DNA of 41,741 nt from Myxococcus sp. CA023 (GTDB lineage: Bacteria; Myxococcota; Myxococcia; Myxococcales; Myxococcaceae). Both the position numbers and the translations under genes were made by a program. Position 1 is the first letter of the stretch, and the number at the start of each line of letters is the position of its first letter. Of this stretch, positions 26,631-34,571 are shown piece after piece. The notes beneath the pieces were generated by a model. That model did not search any database. It was not told the origin of the DNA and saw only the letters and a list, made by a program, of their open reading frames with translations. The stretch covers positions 1 through 41,741 of the forward strand of contig NZ_JAAEAH010000082.1 in the NCBI RefSeq assembly GCF_010998615.1. Direction: 5' to 3'.

Positions 26631-27155
26631 ATGGAATCCATGGACCTGCTGGCTCCTGAGGAGATTGCTCGGATTGAGCGCGAGAACGCGGGCGGCCTGC
26701 CCGCGAGCGCCATCCTGAAAATCTTCCGGCCACGGGGCGTGCGCCTCTCGGAGGCGACGTTCCGGAAGTACGTGCAGGCGGGCTTGCTACCCAGGAGTCG
26801 CCGGGTGGGCCGGAAGGGGAAGCACCAGGGGAGCGTCGGGCTCTACCCGGTGGAGGCGGTGCGCCGCATCAATGTCATCAAGAAGATGATGGCGGAGGGG
26901 CACACCCTGGAGGACATCAAGCGGTCCTATGTCTTCCACAGCAACTACATCGACCAGTTGGAGCGGGACCTGGCGGGGCTCCTGAATGGGTTCCAGGAGG
27001 AGCTGGGGGACCGCGCCTTTGGGGGGGAGCATCGGCGTACGCTTGAGGCACAGCTAGCAACCTTGCGGCAAAGAGCGCAGGATCTGGTCCGGGATGTCGC
27101 CCGGCTGGGTAGTGCCGTGACCGCACGCGCAGACGAAACCATCCGTTCGCAATAG
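26631..27155 (+). CDS. MerR-like HTH transcriptional regulator
   Basis: This 174-aa protein has a winged HTH of MerR type in residues about 22-105: an N-terminal helix-turn-helix (ILKIFRPRGVRLSEATFRKY), then AGLLPRSRRVGRKGKHQG and the dimer-side segment YPVEAVRRINVIKKMMAEG. A long C-terminal coiled coil (about 110-160) should form the dimer. No cysteine or other metal/drug-binding motif is visible. The start could be ATG at 26631 or 26640. Neither has a Shine-Dalgarno, and the -10-like box is so close that the mRNA may be leaderless. The next gene follows after 42 bases. Confidence 0.8.
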   Translation: MESMDLLAPEEIARIERENAGGLPASAILKIFRPRGVRLSEATFRKYVQAGLLPRSRRVGRKGKHQGSVGLYPVEAVRRINVIKKMMAEGHTLEDIKRSYVFHSNYIDQLERDLAGLLNGFQEELGDRAFGGEHRRTLEAQLATLRQRAQDLVRDVARLGSAVTARADETIRSQ

Positions 27156-27157
27156 AA

Positions 27158-27174
27158 TACCCGGGAACCGGGTA
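27158..27174. promoter_or_regulatory. Inverted repeat between the MerR-like and sigma-like genes
   Basis: TACCCGG-GAA-CCGGGTA has perfect 7-bp arms and a 3-base loop. It starts 3 bases after one stop codon and ends 23 bases before the next ATG. It could be an operator, an mRNA-stabilising stem or a weak attenuator. Confidence 0.4.
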
Positions 27175-27197
27175 GACTGGCCTCACGTGGAGGGGAC

Positions 27198-27689
27198 ATG
27201 TCGGAAGTGAAGCAGCTACAGGAGGAGGGGGGGGACCAGGAATCGGACCAGGCGCAGGAGCGCCGCCGTTCCAAGACCATGTCGCGCAAGGAGATGGCGC
27301 GCGACCTGCGGAGGCGTCGCCTCACGGGTCAGGTGGACCCCGAAGAGGCCGACCTGCTGAAGCAGATGGACGACACGCGGCCGCGTACGCGCGCGGACTG
27401 CATCAACGGTCCCCGGCCGTGCAACTTCGTCTCCTGCAAGCACAACCTCTACCTGGACGTGAATCCGGAGACGGGGTCCATCAAGCTCAACTTCCCGGAC
27501 AAGGAAATCTGGGAGCTGGAGCACACCTGCGCCCTGGACGTGGCGGAGAAGGGCGGCATCACGCTCGAGGAAGTGGGGGAGATCATGAACCTCACCCGTG
27601 AGCGCATCCGCCAGGTGGAGACGCGCGGGCTGATGAAGCTGCGCGAAGCCACCGAAGCCGAGCCGCCGGTTTCGGCTCGCAAGCCCTGA
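27198..27689 (+). CDS. Orphan sigma-70 region-4-like DNA-binding protein with cysteine cluster
   Basis: This 163-aa protein has a charged, basic N-terminus (residues 1-60). A cysteine-containing segment follows with Cys68, 75, 80 and 111 (C-x6-C-x4-C-x30-C, including GPRPCNFVSCKHNLYL). The C-terminal helix-turn-helix ITLEEVGEIMNLTRERIRQV is a close match to sigma-70 region 4, the -35-binding part. Region 2 is absent, so it cannot be a complete sigma factor; it may act as a transcription regulator or anti-/co-sigma. The four cysteines could bind zinc or an iron-sulfur cluster. The ATG at 27198 follows GGAGGGG. Confidence 0.8.
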   Translation: MSEVKQLQEEGGDQESDQAQERRRSKTMSRKEMARDLRRRRLTGQVDPEEADLLKQMDDTRPRTRADCINGPRPCNFVSCKHNLYLDVNPETGSIKLNFPDKEIWELEHTCALDVAEKGGITLEEVGEIMNLTRERIRQVETRGLMKLREATEAEPPVSARKP

Positions 27690-27694
27690 TGTTC

Positions 27695-27713
27695 GCGGGT
27701 GGTTTCCACCCGC
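27695..27713 (+). terminator. Hairpin terminator after the sigma-like gene
   Basis: GCGGGTGG-TTT-CCACCCGC forms a perfect 8-bp stem with a 3-base loop, 5 bases after the stop codon. Confidence 0.65.
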
Positions 27714-27736
27714 AAACGGAGGGCCAACGTGTTGCG

Positions 27737-27765
27737 TTGACACCCCAGGGGGTGGTTGCTACTAC
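27737..27765 (+). promoter_or_regulatory. Candidate purH promoter with palindrome in the spacer
   Basis: TTGACA at 27737, a 17-base spacer and TACTAC at 27760 form a good sigma70-like promoter about 30 bases upstream of the purH GTG. The inverted repeat CACCCC-AG-GGGGTG (27741-27754) covers the end of the -35 and most of the spacer, an ideal position for a repressor. Confidence 0.5.
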
Positions 27766-27794
27766 CGCCGCTTCCCGCACACCGAGGCCCACAC

Positions 27795-29339
27795 GTGCTG
27801 GCTCTCCTGAGCGTTTCTGATAAGCGAGGTCTGGTTCCCTTCGCCCAGGGGCTCGTCCGCCTGGGCTTCCGGTTGTTGTCCACCGGGGGCACGCTGGAGG
27901 CGCTCAAGGGCGCGGGGGTGCCCGTCAAAAAGGTGTCAGAGCACACGCAGAGCCCCGAGATTCTGGGTGGCCGCGTGAAGACGCTCCACCCCCGCATCCA
28001 CGGCGGCATCCTGGGACGGCTGGAGCTGGAGGTCGACCGGGAGGAGATGAAGGCGCACGGCATCGAGCCCATCTCCCTGGTCGCGGTGAACCTGTATCCA
28101 TTCCGGCAGACGGTGGCCTCGGGCGCCGCGGAGCCGGAGGTCATCGAGCAGATTGACATCGGCGGGCCCGCGATGGTGCGCGCCTCCGCGAAGAACTTCC
28201 GGCACGTCTCGGTGGTGGTGGACCCGGACGACTATCCGGCGGTGCTGGCGGAGTTGGAGCAGCAGAAGGCGGTGAGCGAGGACACGCGGCGCCGGCTGAT
28301 GCGCAAGGCCTTCGCGCACACGGCGGCCTACGACGCCTCCATCTCCGCGTGGCTGTCCGCGCAGGCGGGCGAGCCGTTCCCGGGGGAGCTGTCGCTGGCG
28401 TTCCAGAAGTCGCAGGACCTGCGCTACGGGGAGAACCCGCATCAGCGCGGCGCCTTCTACCGCGAGCACGCCGCGCCCCAGGAGCCGACGGTCGCCTTCG
28501 CCAAGGTGCTGCAGGGCAAGGAGCTTTCGTACAACAACATCCTGGACCTGGACGCGGCACTGGGCCTGCTGCTGGAGTTCCCGGAGGCCCCCACGGCCGT
28601 CATCATCAAGCACAACACGCCGTGCGGCGTGGCGGTGGATGCCGCCCTGGTGAAGGCCTACCGCACGGCCCGCGCGGTGGACGAGGTCTCCGCCTTCGGG
28701 GGCATCGTCGCGCTCAACCGCGAGGTGGACGCGGCCACGGCCCAGGCCATGGCGGAGACGTTCCTGGAGGCGGTCATCGCGCCGTCGTACTCCCCGGAGG
28801 CGCTGCAGGTGCTGGCGGCGAAGAAGAACCTGCGGCTCCTGGAGGCGGGCCCCGCGCTGGCCAGTCCCCAGGCCCGGCCGCGTGCCCAACTGGACGCTCG
28901 CAGCGTGTCCGGTGGCATGCTGCTGATGGACCGGGACTCGGTGGAGCCGCCGCTGTCGTGGAAGGTGGTCTCCAAGCGGGCCCCCACGCCGGAGGAGGAG
29001 CGGGCCATGCGCTTCGCCTGGAAGGTGTGCAAACACGTCAAGAGCAACGCCATCGTCTTCGCCTCCGGTGACCAGCTCCTGGCGCAGGGTGGGGGGCAGA
29101 CGAACCGGGTGGACTCGGTCCGCATCGCGATGCAGCGCGGCGGAGCGGCCCTCAGGGGCAGCGCGGTGGCCTCGGACGCCTTCTTCCCGTTCCGGGATGG
29201 GCTGGACGAGGCCGCCCGGGCGGGGGCCACCTGTGTCGTACAACCCGGCGGTTCGGTCCGTGACGCGGAGTTGATTGCCGCCGCGGATGAACATGGGATG
29301 GCCATGGTGCTGACGGGAGTGCGACACTTCCGGCACTGA
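27795..29339 (+). CDS. purH: Bifunctional AICAR formyltransferase / IMP cyclohydrolase
   Basis: This 514-aa enzyme carries out the last two steps of de novo IMP synthesis. The N-terminal MGS-like cyclohydrolase domain (about 1-140) contains VSDKRGLV and ILGGRVKTLHPRIHGG. The C-terminal AICAR transformylase shows DLRYGENPHQ, KHNTPCGVA, KHVKSNAIVF and FPFRDGLDEAA, and ends near GVRHFRH, as full-length family members do. I chose the GTG at 27795, with GAGG upstream, because homologues begin directly at the LALLSVSDK stretch; the open frame before it is non-coding promoter sequence. It heads a six-gene same-strand unit. Confidence 0.95.
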   Translation: MLALLSVSDKRGLVPFAQGLVRLGFRLLSTGGTLEALKGAGVPVKKVSEHTQSPEILGGRVKTLHPRIHGGILGRLELEVDREEMKAHGIEPISLVAVNLYPFRQTVASGAAEPEVIEQIDIGGPAMVRASAKNFRHVSVVVDPDDYPAVLAELEQQKAVSEDTRRRLMRKAFAHTAAYDASISAWLSAQAGEPFPGELSLAFQKSQDLRYGENPHQRGAFYREHAAPQEPTVAFAKVLQGKELSYNNILDLDAALGLLLEFPEAPTAVIIKHNTPCGVAVDAALVKAYRTARAVDEVSAFGGIVALNREVDAATAQAMAETFLEAVIAPSYSPEALQVLAAKKNLRLLEAGPALASPQARPRAQLDARSVSGGMLLMDRDSVEPPLSWKVVSKRAPTPEEERAMRFAWKVCKHVKSNAIVFASGDQLLAQGGGQTNRVDSVRIAMQRGGAALRGSAVASDAFFPFRDGLDEAARAGATCVVQPGGSVRDAELIAAADEHGMAMVLTGVRHFRH

Positions 29340-29342
29340 GCC

Positions 29343-32195
29343 ATGCGCATCGTCTGTCAGAAATGTGCGGCCGCCTACGCGATTGATGACAAGCTCATCA
29401 CCGCCAAGGGCGTTCGCGCGCAGTGTCCTCGCTGCCGGAACCTGCAGTTGGTCCGGCGCGATTCCTCCGCCGTGCCCGCTGCTGGCGCGCCGGTTCCGGC
29501 GTCACAGCCCGCGGTGCCCGTCACGCTGACGCCTGTCTCCGGCGCCGCGCCCGCGGCGAATCCCGCGGACGACCTCTTCGGCGACTTCGGTGCGCCGCCG
29601 CCCGCCGCGCCCGCACCTGGCGCTGCTCCGCCTCCCAAGCCAGCCCGGGGCGAGGGCCGTTCGGGCTCGGACCTGTTTGGCGACTTCGGGGCGATGCCCT
29701 CGCCTGCTCCCGCGTCCGCGCCGCCCGTGGACCCCTTCGCGAGCGTGGGGACGCCGGCTTCGAGAGGCGGTGGGGCCGGTGCGGAGGACCCGCTGCTCGA
29801 CTTCCTGGGACCGCCGCCCTCCGCGCCGCAGGGCCTGGAGTCCCAGCCTTCGCTTCCGGCGAAGCCCGCCGCCGCGAAGCCCGCGACCTCTGGCTGCCGC
29901 GTCTGCCAGAAGCCGCTGACGGATTCCTTCGACCAGGCGCTCGGCATCTGTGATGACTGCCGCCAGCCTGGTTCCGCTCGGGCGCCGGCCGCCACGAGCC
30001 GTCCGGCCGCTCCGGCGGGGAACTCGGACTTCCTGCCGCCCATGGCGGACCTGGGTGGGGGCTCCGCATCGGAGGCGCAGGGCGGCCTGGAGCCAGCGCC
30101 CGGTGCCGAGTCCCGTGGTGGCGCGCGCGTGCCCATCAGCACCGACATCATTCCGGACATGGGGCCGGAGCCTCGCAGTGGCATCCGGGCCTCCTCGCCG
30201 CAGCTGGGCGCGGAGCCTCGCAGCGGCTCGCGCTCCGCGCCGGTGCGCGTCACGGATGGGCGCTCTGGTGGGGGCAAGGGCGGACTGGTGGCGGGCCTCG
30301 TGGGGCTCGTCGTCGTGGGCGGAGGCGTGGGCGGTTACTTCCTGTACCAACAGCAGCAGGAGGCGTCGCGCCGCCAGGCCGGTCCTCCGCCCGCGGCCGC
30401 CATCCCGGACGCGGTGCAGGCGGTGCTGCCTCGCTGGAAGTTGAAGTACCTGGAGATTCCGGGCACCAGCGCGGAACGGCTCGCGCAGGGGCAGCAGCAG
30501 CTCGCCCGTGACGAGCGCTTCGCGTACGCGGAGGCCGAGGAGTCCTTCCAGCAGGCGCTGGTGTTGGACCCGACCAGCGATGCCGCCATCGCGGGCTACG
30601 TCCAGGCGCTGGCCCTGGGACGCGGCGCGCGCATGGACGACGTGACGTTCCAGGAGGCCCGCGCGCTGCTGTCGGCGGCGGAGTCGCGGTCCGGCCGCAC
30701 GGCGCCGTTGCTGTTGGCGCACGCGAACCTCCTGCTGGCCCGCTCCGGTCAGCCCGAGCAGGCGCGCCCGCTCGCGGAGGAGTTGCTGGCCCGCGCGGAG
30801 CTCCCCGACGCGCAGAAGGCCGAAGCGCACCTGGTGCTGGGCCGCACGTGGCTGTCGTCGTCCCGCGAGCTGGCTCGCAGCCACTTCGACTCCGCGCAGA
30901 AGCTGTCGCCGGACATCAAGCGGCTGCACTACTACCGCGCGCTCGCGCATGCGTCGGGCGGTGAGTACTCCGCCGCGCTGGACACGCTGCGCAAGCGGCT
31001 GGAGACGAGCCCGAAGGACTGGGAGAGCCTGGCGCTCACCGCCCGCATCTACCAGGAGGTGGGTGAGCCCTCGGAGGCGCGCAAGTTGTACGAGGCCCGG
31101 GTGAAGGCGGAGCCCGGCGAGCTGCGCGCGCTGTTGCCGCTGGCGATGCTGCGCTACCAGGCGGAAGGCAACGCCGCGGGCGCGGTGCGGGACTTGCGCG
31201 CGCTGATGAAGAACCGGGCGCGCTACGACGAGCCCGAGGTGGCCGAGGTGCTGGTGCACCTGGCGGCCGCGGAGCGCACCGCGGGAAGTCAGGACGCGGC
31301 GGTGAAGTCGGCGGAAGAGGCCTTGCAGCTCGTGAAGGGATTGCCGGAGGCGCACCTCCAGCTCTTCCTGGTGGCCCTGGGCCGCCGCGACGCGGAGAAG
31401 GCACGGACCCACCTGCCGGGCTTCCGCGGGCAGTTGGAGGACGGCGCGCTGGAGAAGGTGCTCGAAGGCCGGCTGCTGCTCCTGGAGAAGAAGCCGCTGG
31501 AGGCGCTGGAGGCATTCCAGGAAGCGGTGAAGCTGGACGCGCGGCGGCTGGACGCGCAGCTGCTGGCGGGCGTCGCCGCGGCGAGCGCGAAGCGACGGGA
31601 CGATGCCTTCCGCGCGCTGCACCAGGCGCTGCAGTCGGACCCGCTCCGGCTGGAGCCGCGGCCCGCGACGTCCGCCTACTGGCTGCGCCCGCGCGAGACG
31701 GTGGAGGGCGTGGAGGGTGCCATCCTCGCGCTGTCCGAGGGACCGGAGGACCCGTCCCCACTGTTGTACGAGGGCCTGCTGCGTTTCCACCAGCACCAGT
31801 TCGACGCGGCCGAGCGTCACCTACGCAGTGTGTTGGAGGTGGACGCGAACAACGCGGGGGCGCTGGCCTACCGCTCGCTCATCGCGCTGCAGCGAGGTGC
31901 CACCGCGGACGCCCGGCGCCTGGGCGAACGCTCCGCGGCGGCGGGGCGGCAGATGCCGGTGTCGCATCTGGCGCACGGCCTGGCGTTGGCGGAGGCCCGG
32001 CAGGTGGAACCGGCCAAGCGCGCGCTGCGGGACGCGCTGGCCCTGGCGCCCACGCTGCTATCGGCGCAGGCGCAACTGGCGCAGTTGGAGTCGGCCCGGG
32101 GTAAGGACGTGGCGCGAGACACCCTGGTGAAGGTGGTGGGGTTGGATCCGGCATACCTCCCCGCGAAGCGGATGCTCTACCTGTTGGAACGGTGA
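29343..32195 (+). CDS. Zinc-ribbon (MJ0042-type) single-pass membrane protein with TPR repeats
   Basis: This 950-aa protein starts with an MJ0042-type zinc ribbon (VCQKCAAAYAI then CPRCRN). A long Pro/Ala-rich disordered region follows, carrying two DLFGDFG motifs (residues 77 and 110). A second CxxC/CxxC element (CRVCQK and CDDCRQ) lies near 184-210. Three related short phrases occur at 255-305 (GAESRGGAR, GPEPRSGIR, GAEPRSGSR). A transmembrane helix is at about 316-337, and the remaining 600 residues are TPR-like. This layout resembles myxobacterial envelope or motility-associated scaffold proteins, but the role is unknown. It lies between purH and purD with gaps of a few bases, so it is surely co-transcribed with them. 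Confidence 0.85.
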   Translation: MRIVCQKCAAAYAIDDKLITAKGVRAQCPRCRNLQLVRRDSSAVPAAGAPVPASQPAVPVTLTPVSGAAPAANPADDLFGDFGAPPPAAPAPGAAPPPKPARGEGRSGSDLFGDFGAMPSPAPASAPPVDPFASVGTPASRGGGAGAEDPLLDFLGPPPSAPQGLESQPSLPAKPAAAKPATSGCRVCQKPLTDSFDQALGICDDCRQPGSARAPAATSRPAAPAGNSDFLPPMADLGGGSASEAQGGLEPAPGAESRGGARVPISTDIIPDMGPEPRSGIRASSPQLGAEPRSGSRSAPVRVTDGRSGGGKGGLVAGLVGLVVVGGGVGGYFLYQQQQEASRRQAGPPPAAAIPDAVQAVLPRWKLKYLEIPGTSAERLAQGQQQLARDERFAYAEAEESFQQALVLDPTSDAAIAGYVQALALGRGARMDDVTFQEARALLSAAESRSGRTAPLLLAHANLLLARSGQPEQARPLAEELLARAELPDAQKAEAHLVLGRTWLSSSRELARSHFDSAQKLSPDIKRLHYYRALAHASGGEYSAALDTLRKRLETSPKDWESLALTARIYQEVGEPSEARKLYEARVKAEPGELRALLPLAMLRYQAEGNAAGAVRDLRALMKNRARYDEPEVAEVLVHLAAAERTAGSQDAAVKSAEEALQLVKGLPEAHLQLFLVALGRRDAEKARTHLPGFRGQLEDGALEKVLEGRLLLLEKKPLEALEAFQEAVKLDARRLDAQLLAGVAAASAKRRDDAFRALHQALQSDPLRLEPRPATSAYWLRPRETVEGVEGAILALSEGPEDPSPLLYEGLLRFHQHQFDAAERHLRSVLEVDANNAGALAYRSLIALQRGATADARRLGERSAAAGRQMPVSHLAHGLALAEARQVEPAKRALRDALALAPTLLSAQAQLAQLESARGKDVARDTLVKVVGLDPAYLPAKRMLYLLER

Positions 32196-32202
32196 GGTGG
32201 AT

Positions 32203-33462
32203 GTGAAGGTCCTGCTGCTCGGTTCCGGTGGCCGTGAGCACGCGCTCGCGTGGAAGCTGTCGCAGAGCCCCTTGTTGACCCAGCTCTTGTGCGGTCCGGG
32301 CAACCCGGGCACGGCGAAGCTGGGCACCAACGTGGCCCTGCGCGCGGACGCACCAGAGGAAGTCGCCGCGTTCGCGAAGCGCGAGGCGGTGGACCTGGTG
32401 GTGGTGGGGCCAGAGGCGCCGCTGGTCGCGGGGGTCGCTGACGCGCTGGCCGACGCGGGCATCGCCTGCTTCGGGCCCGTGGCGGCGGGCGCGCGCATCG
32501 AAGGGTCCAAGGCCTTCGCGAAGGAGATCATGGCCGAGGCCGGCGTGCCCACCGCCGCCTTCCAGACCTTCACCGACGTGGCGGCGGCGGAAGCCTACGC
32601 GGTGGAGCAGGGCCGCATCGTCGTCAAGGCGGATGGCCTGGCGGCGGGCAAGGGCGTCATCGTCGCCCATGACGTGGAGGCCGCGCGCGCGGCGGTGCGC
32701 GCCGTGGGGGCCATGGGCGCGGCGGGCCAGACGATGGTCCTGGAGGAGCTGCTGGAGGGAGAAGAGGTGTCCGCGATGGCGCTGTGTGATGGTGAGCGCT
32801 ACGCCATGCTTCCCTTGTCCCAGGACCACAAGCGCGTGGGCGAAGGCGACACCGGGCCGAACACCGGCGGCATGGGCGCGTACAGCCCCGCGCCTTTCCT
32901 GTCCGCCGCGCAGCTCGCCGAGGTGGGCGAGCGCGTGGTTGCCCCGACGCTGGCCGTGCTGCGCCGGCGCGGAATTCCCTTCCGAGGCGTGCTGTATGCG
33001 GGGCTGATGCTCACGCGCGGTGGCCCGAAGGTGCTGGAGTTCAACGCTCGCTTCGGTGACCCGGAGACGCAGGTGTTGATGATGCAGTTGGGTGAGGACC
33101 TGCTGCCGTTGCTGGACGCGTGTGCCCGAGGCACGCTCACGCCGCGGACGCTGGTGTCCGCGCCCGGTGCCTCGGTGGGCGTGGTGCTGGCGGCGCGGGG
33201 CTATCCGGACGCGCCGGAGAAGGGCCAGCGGATTGAAGGGCTGGACGCGGTGCCACCCGACGCCACGGTGTTCCTGGCGGGCACGGAGGCGCGCGACGGC
33301 GGCGTCGTGACGGCCGGAGGCCGGGTGCTGACGGTGTGCGCGCGGGGCGAGGACCTGGCGCAGGCACGTGAGCGGGCCTACGCGGCGGTGGCGGCCGTGC
33401 GCTTCGAGGGCATGCACTTCCGCCGGGACATCGGCGCGCGAGGGATGAAGGCCGCCCCGTGA
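32203..33462 (+). CDS. purD: Phosphoribosylamine--glycine ligase
   Basis: This 419-aa GAR synthetase catalyses the ATP-dependent joining of glycine to phosphoribosylamine, step two of purine synthesis. ATP-grasp features are present: VLLLGSGGREHALAWK at the N-terminus, GPEAPLVAGVAD, KADGLAAGKGV, and EFNARFGDPETQ near the C-terminal third. I chose the GTG at 32203 because homologues begin MKVLxxGxGGREHA and GAGG lies 5 bases upstream; GTG at 32197 would add two residues. The stop overlaps the lptF start (GTGA), which shows translational coupling. Confidence 0.94.
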   Translation: MKVLLLGSGGREHALAWKLSQSPLLTQLLCGPGNPGTAKLGTNVALRADAPEEVAAFAKREAVDLVVVGPEAPLVAGVADALADAGIACFGPVAAGARIEGSKAFAKEIMAEAGVPTAAFQTFTDVAAAEAYAVEQGRIVVKADGLAAGKGVIVAHDVEAARAAVRAVGAMGAAGQTMVLEELLEGEEVSAMALCDGERYAMLPLSQDHKRVGEGDTGPNTGGMGAYSPAPFLSAAQLAEVGERVVAPTLAVLRRRGIPFRGVLYAGLMLTRGGPKVLEFNARFGDPETQVLMMQLGEDLLPLLDACARGTLTPRTLVSAPGASVGVVLAARGYPDAPEKGQRIEGLDAVPPDATVFLAGTEARDGGVVTAGGRVLTVCARGEDLAQARERAYAAVAAVRFEGMHFRRDIGARGMKAAP

Positions 33463-34571
33463 ACCGCCTTTCGCGCTACCTGCTCGGGGAGCTGCTGGTC
33501 CCGCTCGGCGTGTGGGTGGCGTTCATGTTCCTGCTGCTCTTCGTCATGCAGTTCCTGCGGGGCACCGACGTGCTGCTGGGCTCGTCGGTGACGGCGGTGG
33601 ACATGGCGCGGCTGCTTGCGTACCTGGCGCCGCACTTCCTGATGATGGCGCTGCCCATCGCCTTCCTGCTGGCCATCCTCCTGGGGCTGGGGCGGCTGGG
33701 CGAGGACCGGGAGCTGGTCGCGCTCCAGGCGCTGGGCATCGGGCCGGTGCGCCTGCTGGCCGCGCCGATGGGCATCGCGGTGGCGCTCAGCGTGCTGATG
33801 CTGGTCATCACCTCCACGGCGCAGCCCTGGGGCCTGACGGGCTTGAAGGTGCTGGTGAGCGAGGTCATCCGGAAGAACGCCGTGGGCGACGTGAAGTCCG
33901 GCGTCTTCTACGAGGACCTCAGCAACTTGACGCTGTACGCGGAGCAGGTGTCCGCGGACGGGAAGTGGACCAACGTGCTCCTGCATGACGACCGGGAGGC
34001 GAATTCGCCGCTGCTGGTGCTGGCGCAGCGGGGGCAGGTGGGCACGTCCACCAGCGGCGAGGTGCTGCGCTTCGCGCTGGAGGCAGGGGAGGTGCACCGC
34101 TCCGCGGGCCGCGAGACGGAGGAGTACAGCATCATCCGGTTCGACCAGGCCGAAATCAGCGTGGGCGTGGGCGCTTCCATGGGCAAGCGCAGCCGCTTCT
34201 CCTTCTCCCGCGAGGAGCTGACGCCCGGCGAGCTGCTGGAGGCGGCGCGCGAGGCGGAAGCGCAGGGCGAGGATGCGCGCATGTACCGGATGGCGCTGCA
34301 CAGCCGGTTGGGGAGCGCGCTGGCGCCCATCGCCTTCGCGCTGCTGGGCACGCCGCTGGCCATGGGCCGGCGTCAGTCGGGCCGGGCGTGGGGCTACCTG
34401 CTGACGCTGGGGGGCTACGTCCTCTACTACCTGCTGAGCCGCGTCTTCGAGCAGATGGGGCAGAAGGGCCAGCTGCCCGTGGGCCTGGCGGGGCAGATGG
34501 CCAATCTGGTGTTCGTCGCGGTGGGGCTGGTGGCCCTGTACCGGGTGAGCCGCTCGGGGACGGTCAAGTGA
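33459..34571 (+). CDS. lptF: LPS export permease LptF (YjgP/YjgQ family)
   Basis: This 370-aa inner-membrane permease subunit forms, with LptG and the ATPase LptB, the ABC transporter that extracts LPS for the periplasmic bridge. Three transmembrane helices at the N-terminus include WVAFMFLLLFVMQFL and LPIAFLLAILLGLGRL; the DRELVALQALGI motif is typical of the family. A periplasmic beta-jellyroll domain (about 130-260) and three C-terminal helices follow. The GTG start at 33459 overlaps the purD stop, and its own stop overlaps the lptG start. No lptB is in this window. Confidence 0.9.
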   Translation: MNRLSRYLLGELLVPLGVWVAFMFLLLFVMQFLRGTDVLLGSSVTAVDMARLLAYLAPHFLMMALPIAFLLAILLGLGRLGEDRELVALQALGIGPVRLLAAPMGIAVALSVLMLVITSTAQPWGLTGLKVLVSEVIRKNAVGDVKSGVFYEDLSNLTLYAEQVSADGKWTNVLLHDDREANSPLLVLAQRGQVGTSTSGEVLRFALEAGEVHRSAGRETEEYSIIRFDQAEISVGVGASMGKRSRFSFSREELTPGELLEAAREAEAQGEDARMYRMALHSRLGSALAPIAFALLGTPLAMGRRQSGRAWGYLLTLGGYVLYYLLSRVFEQMGQKGQLPVGLAGQMANLVFVAVGLVALYRVSRSGTVK

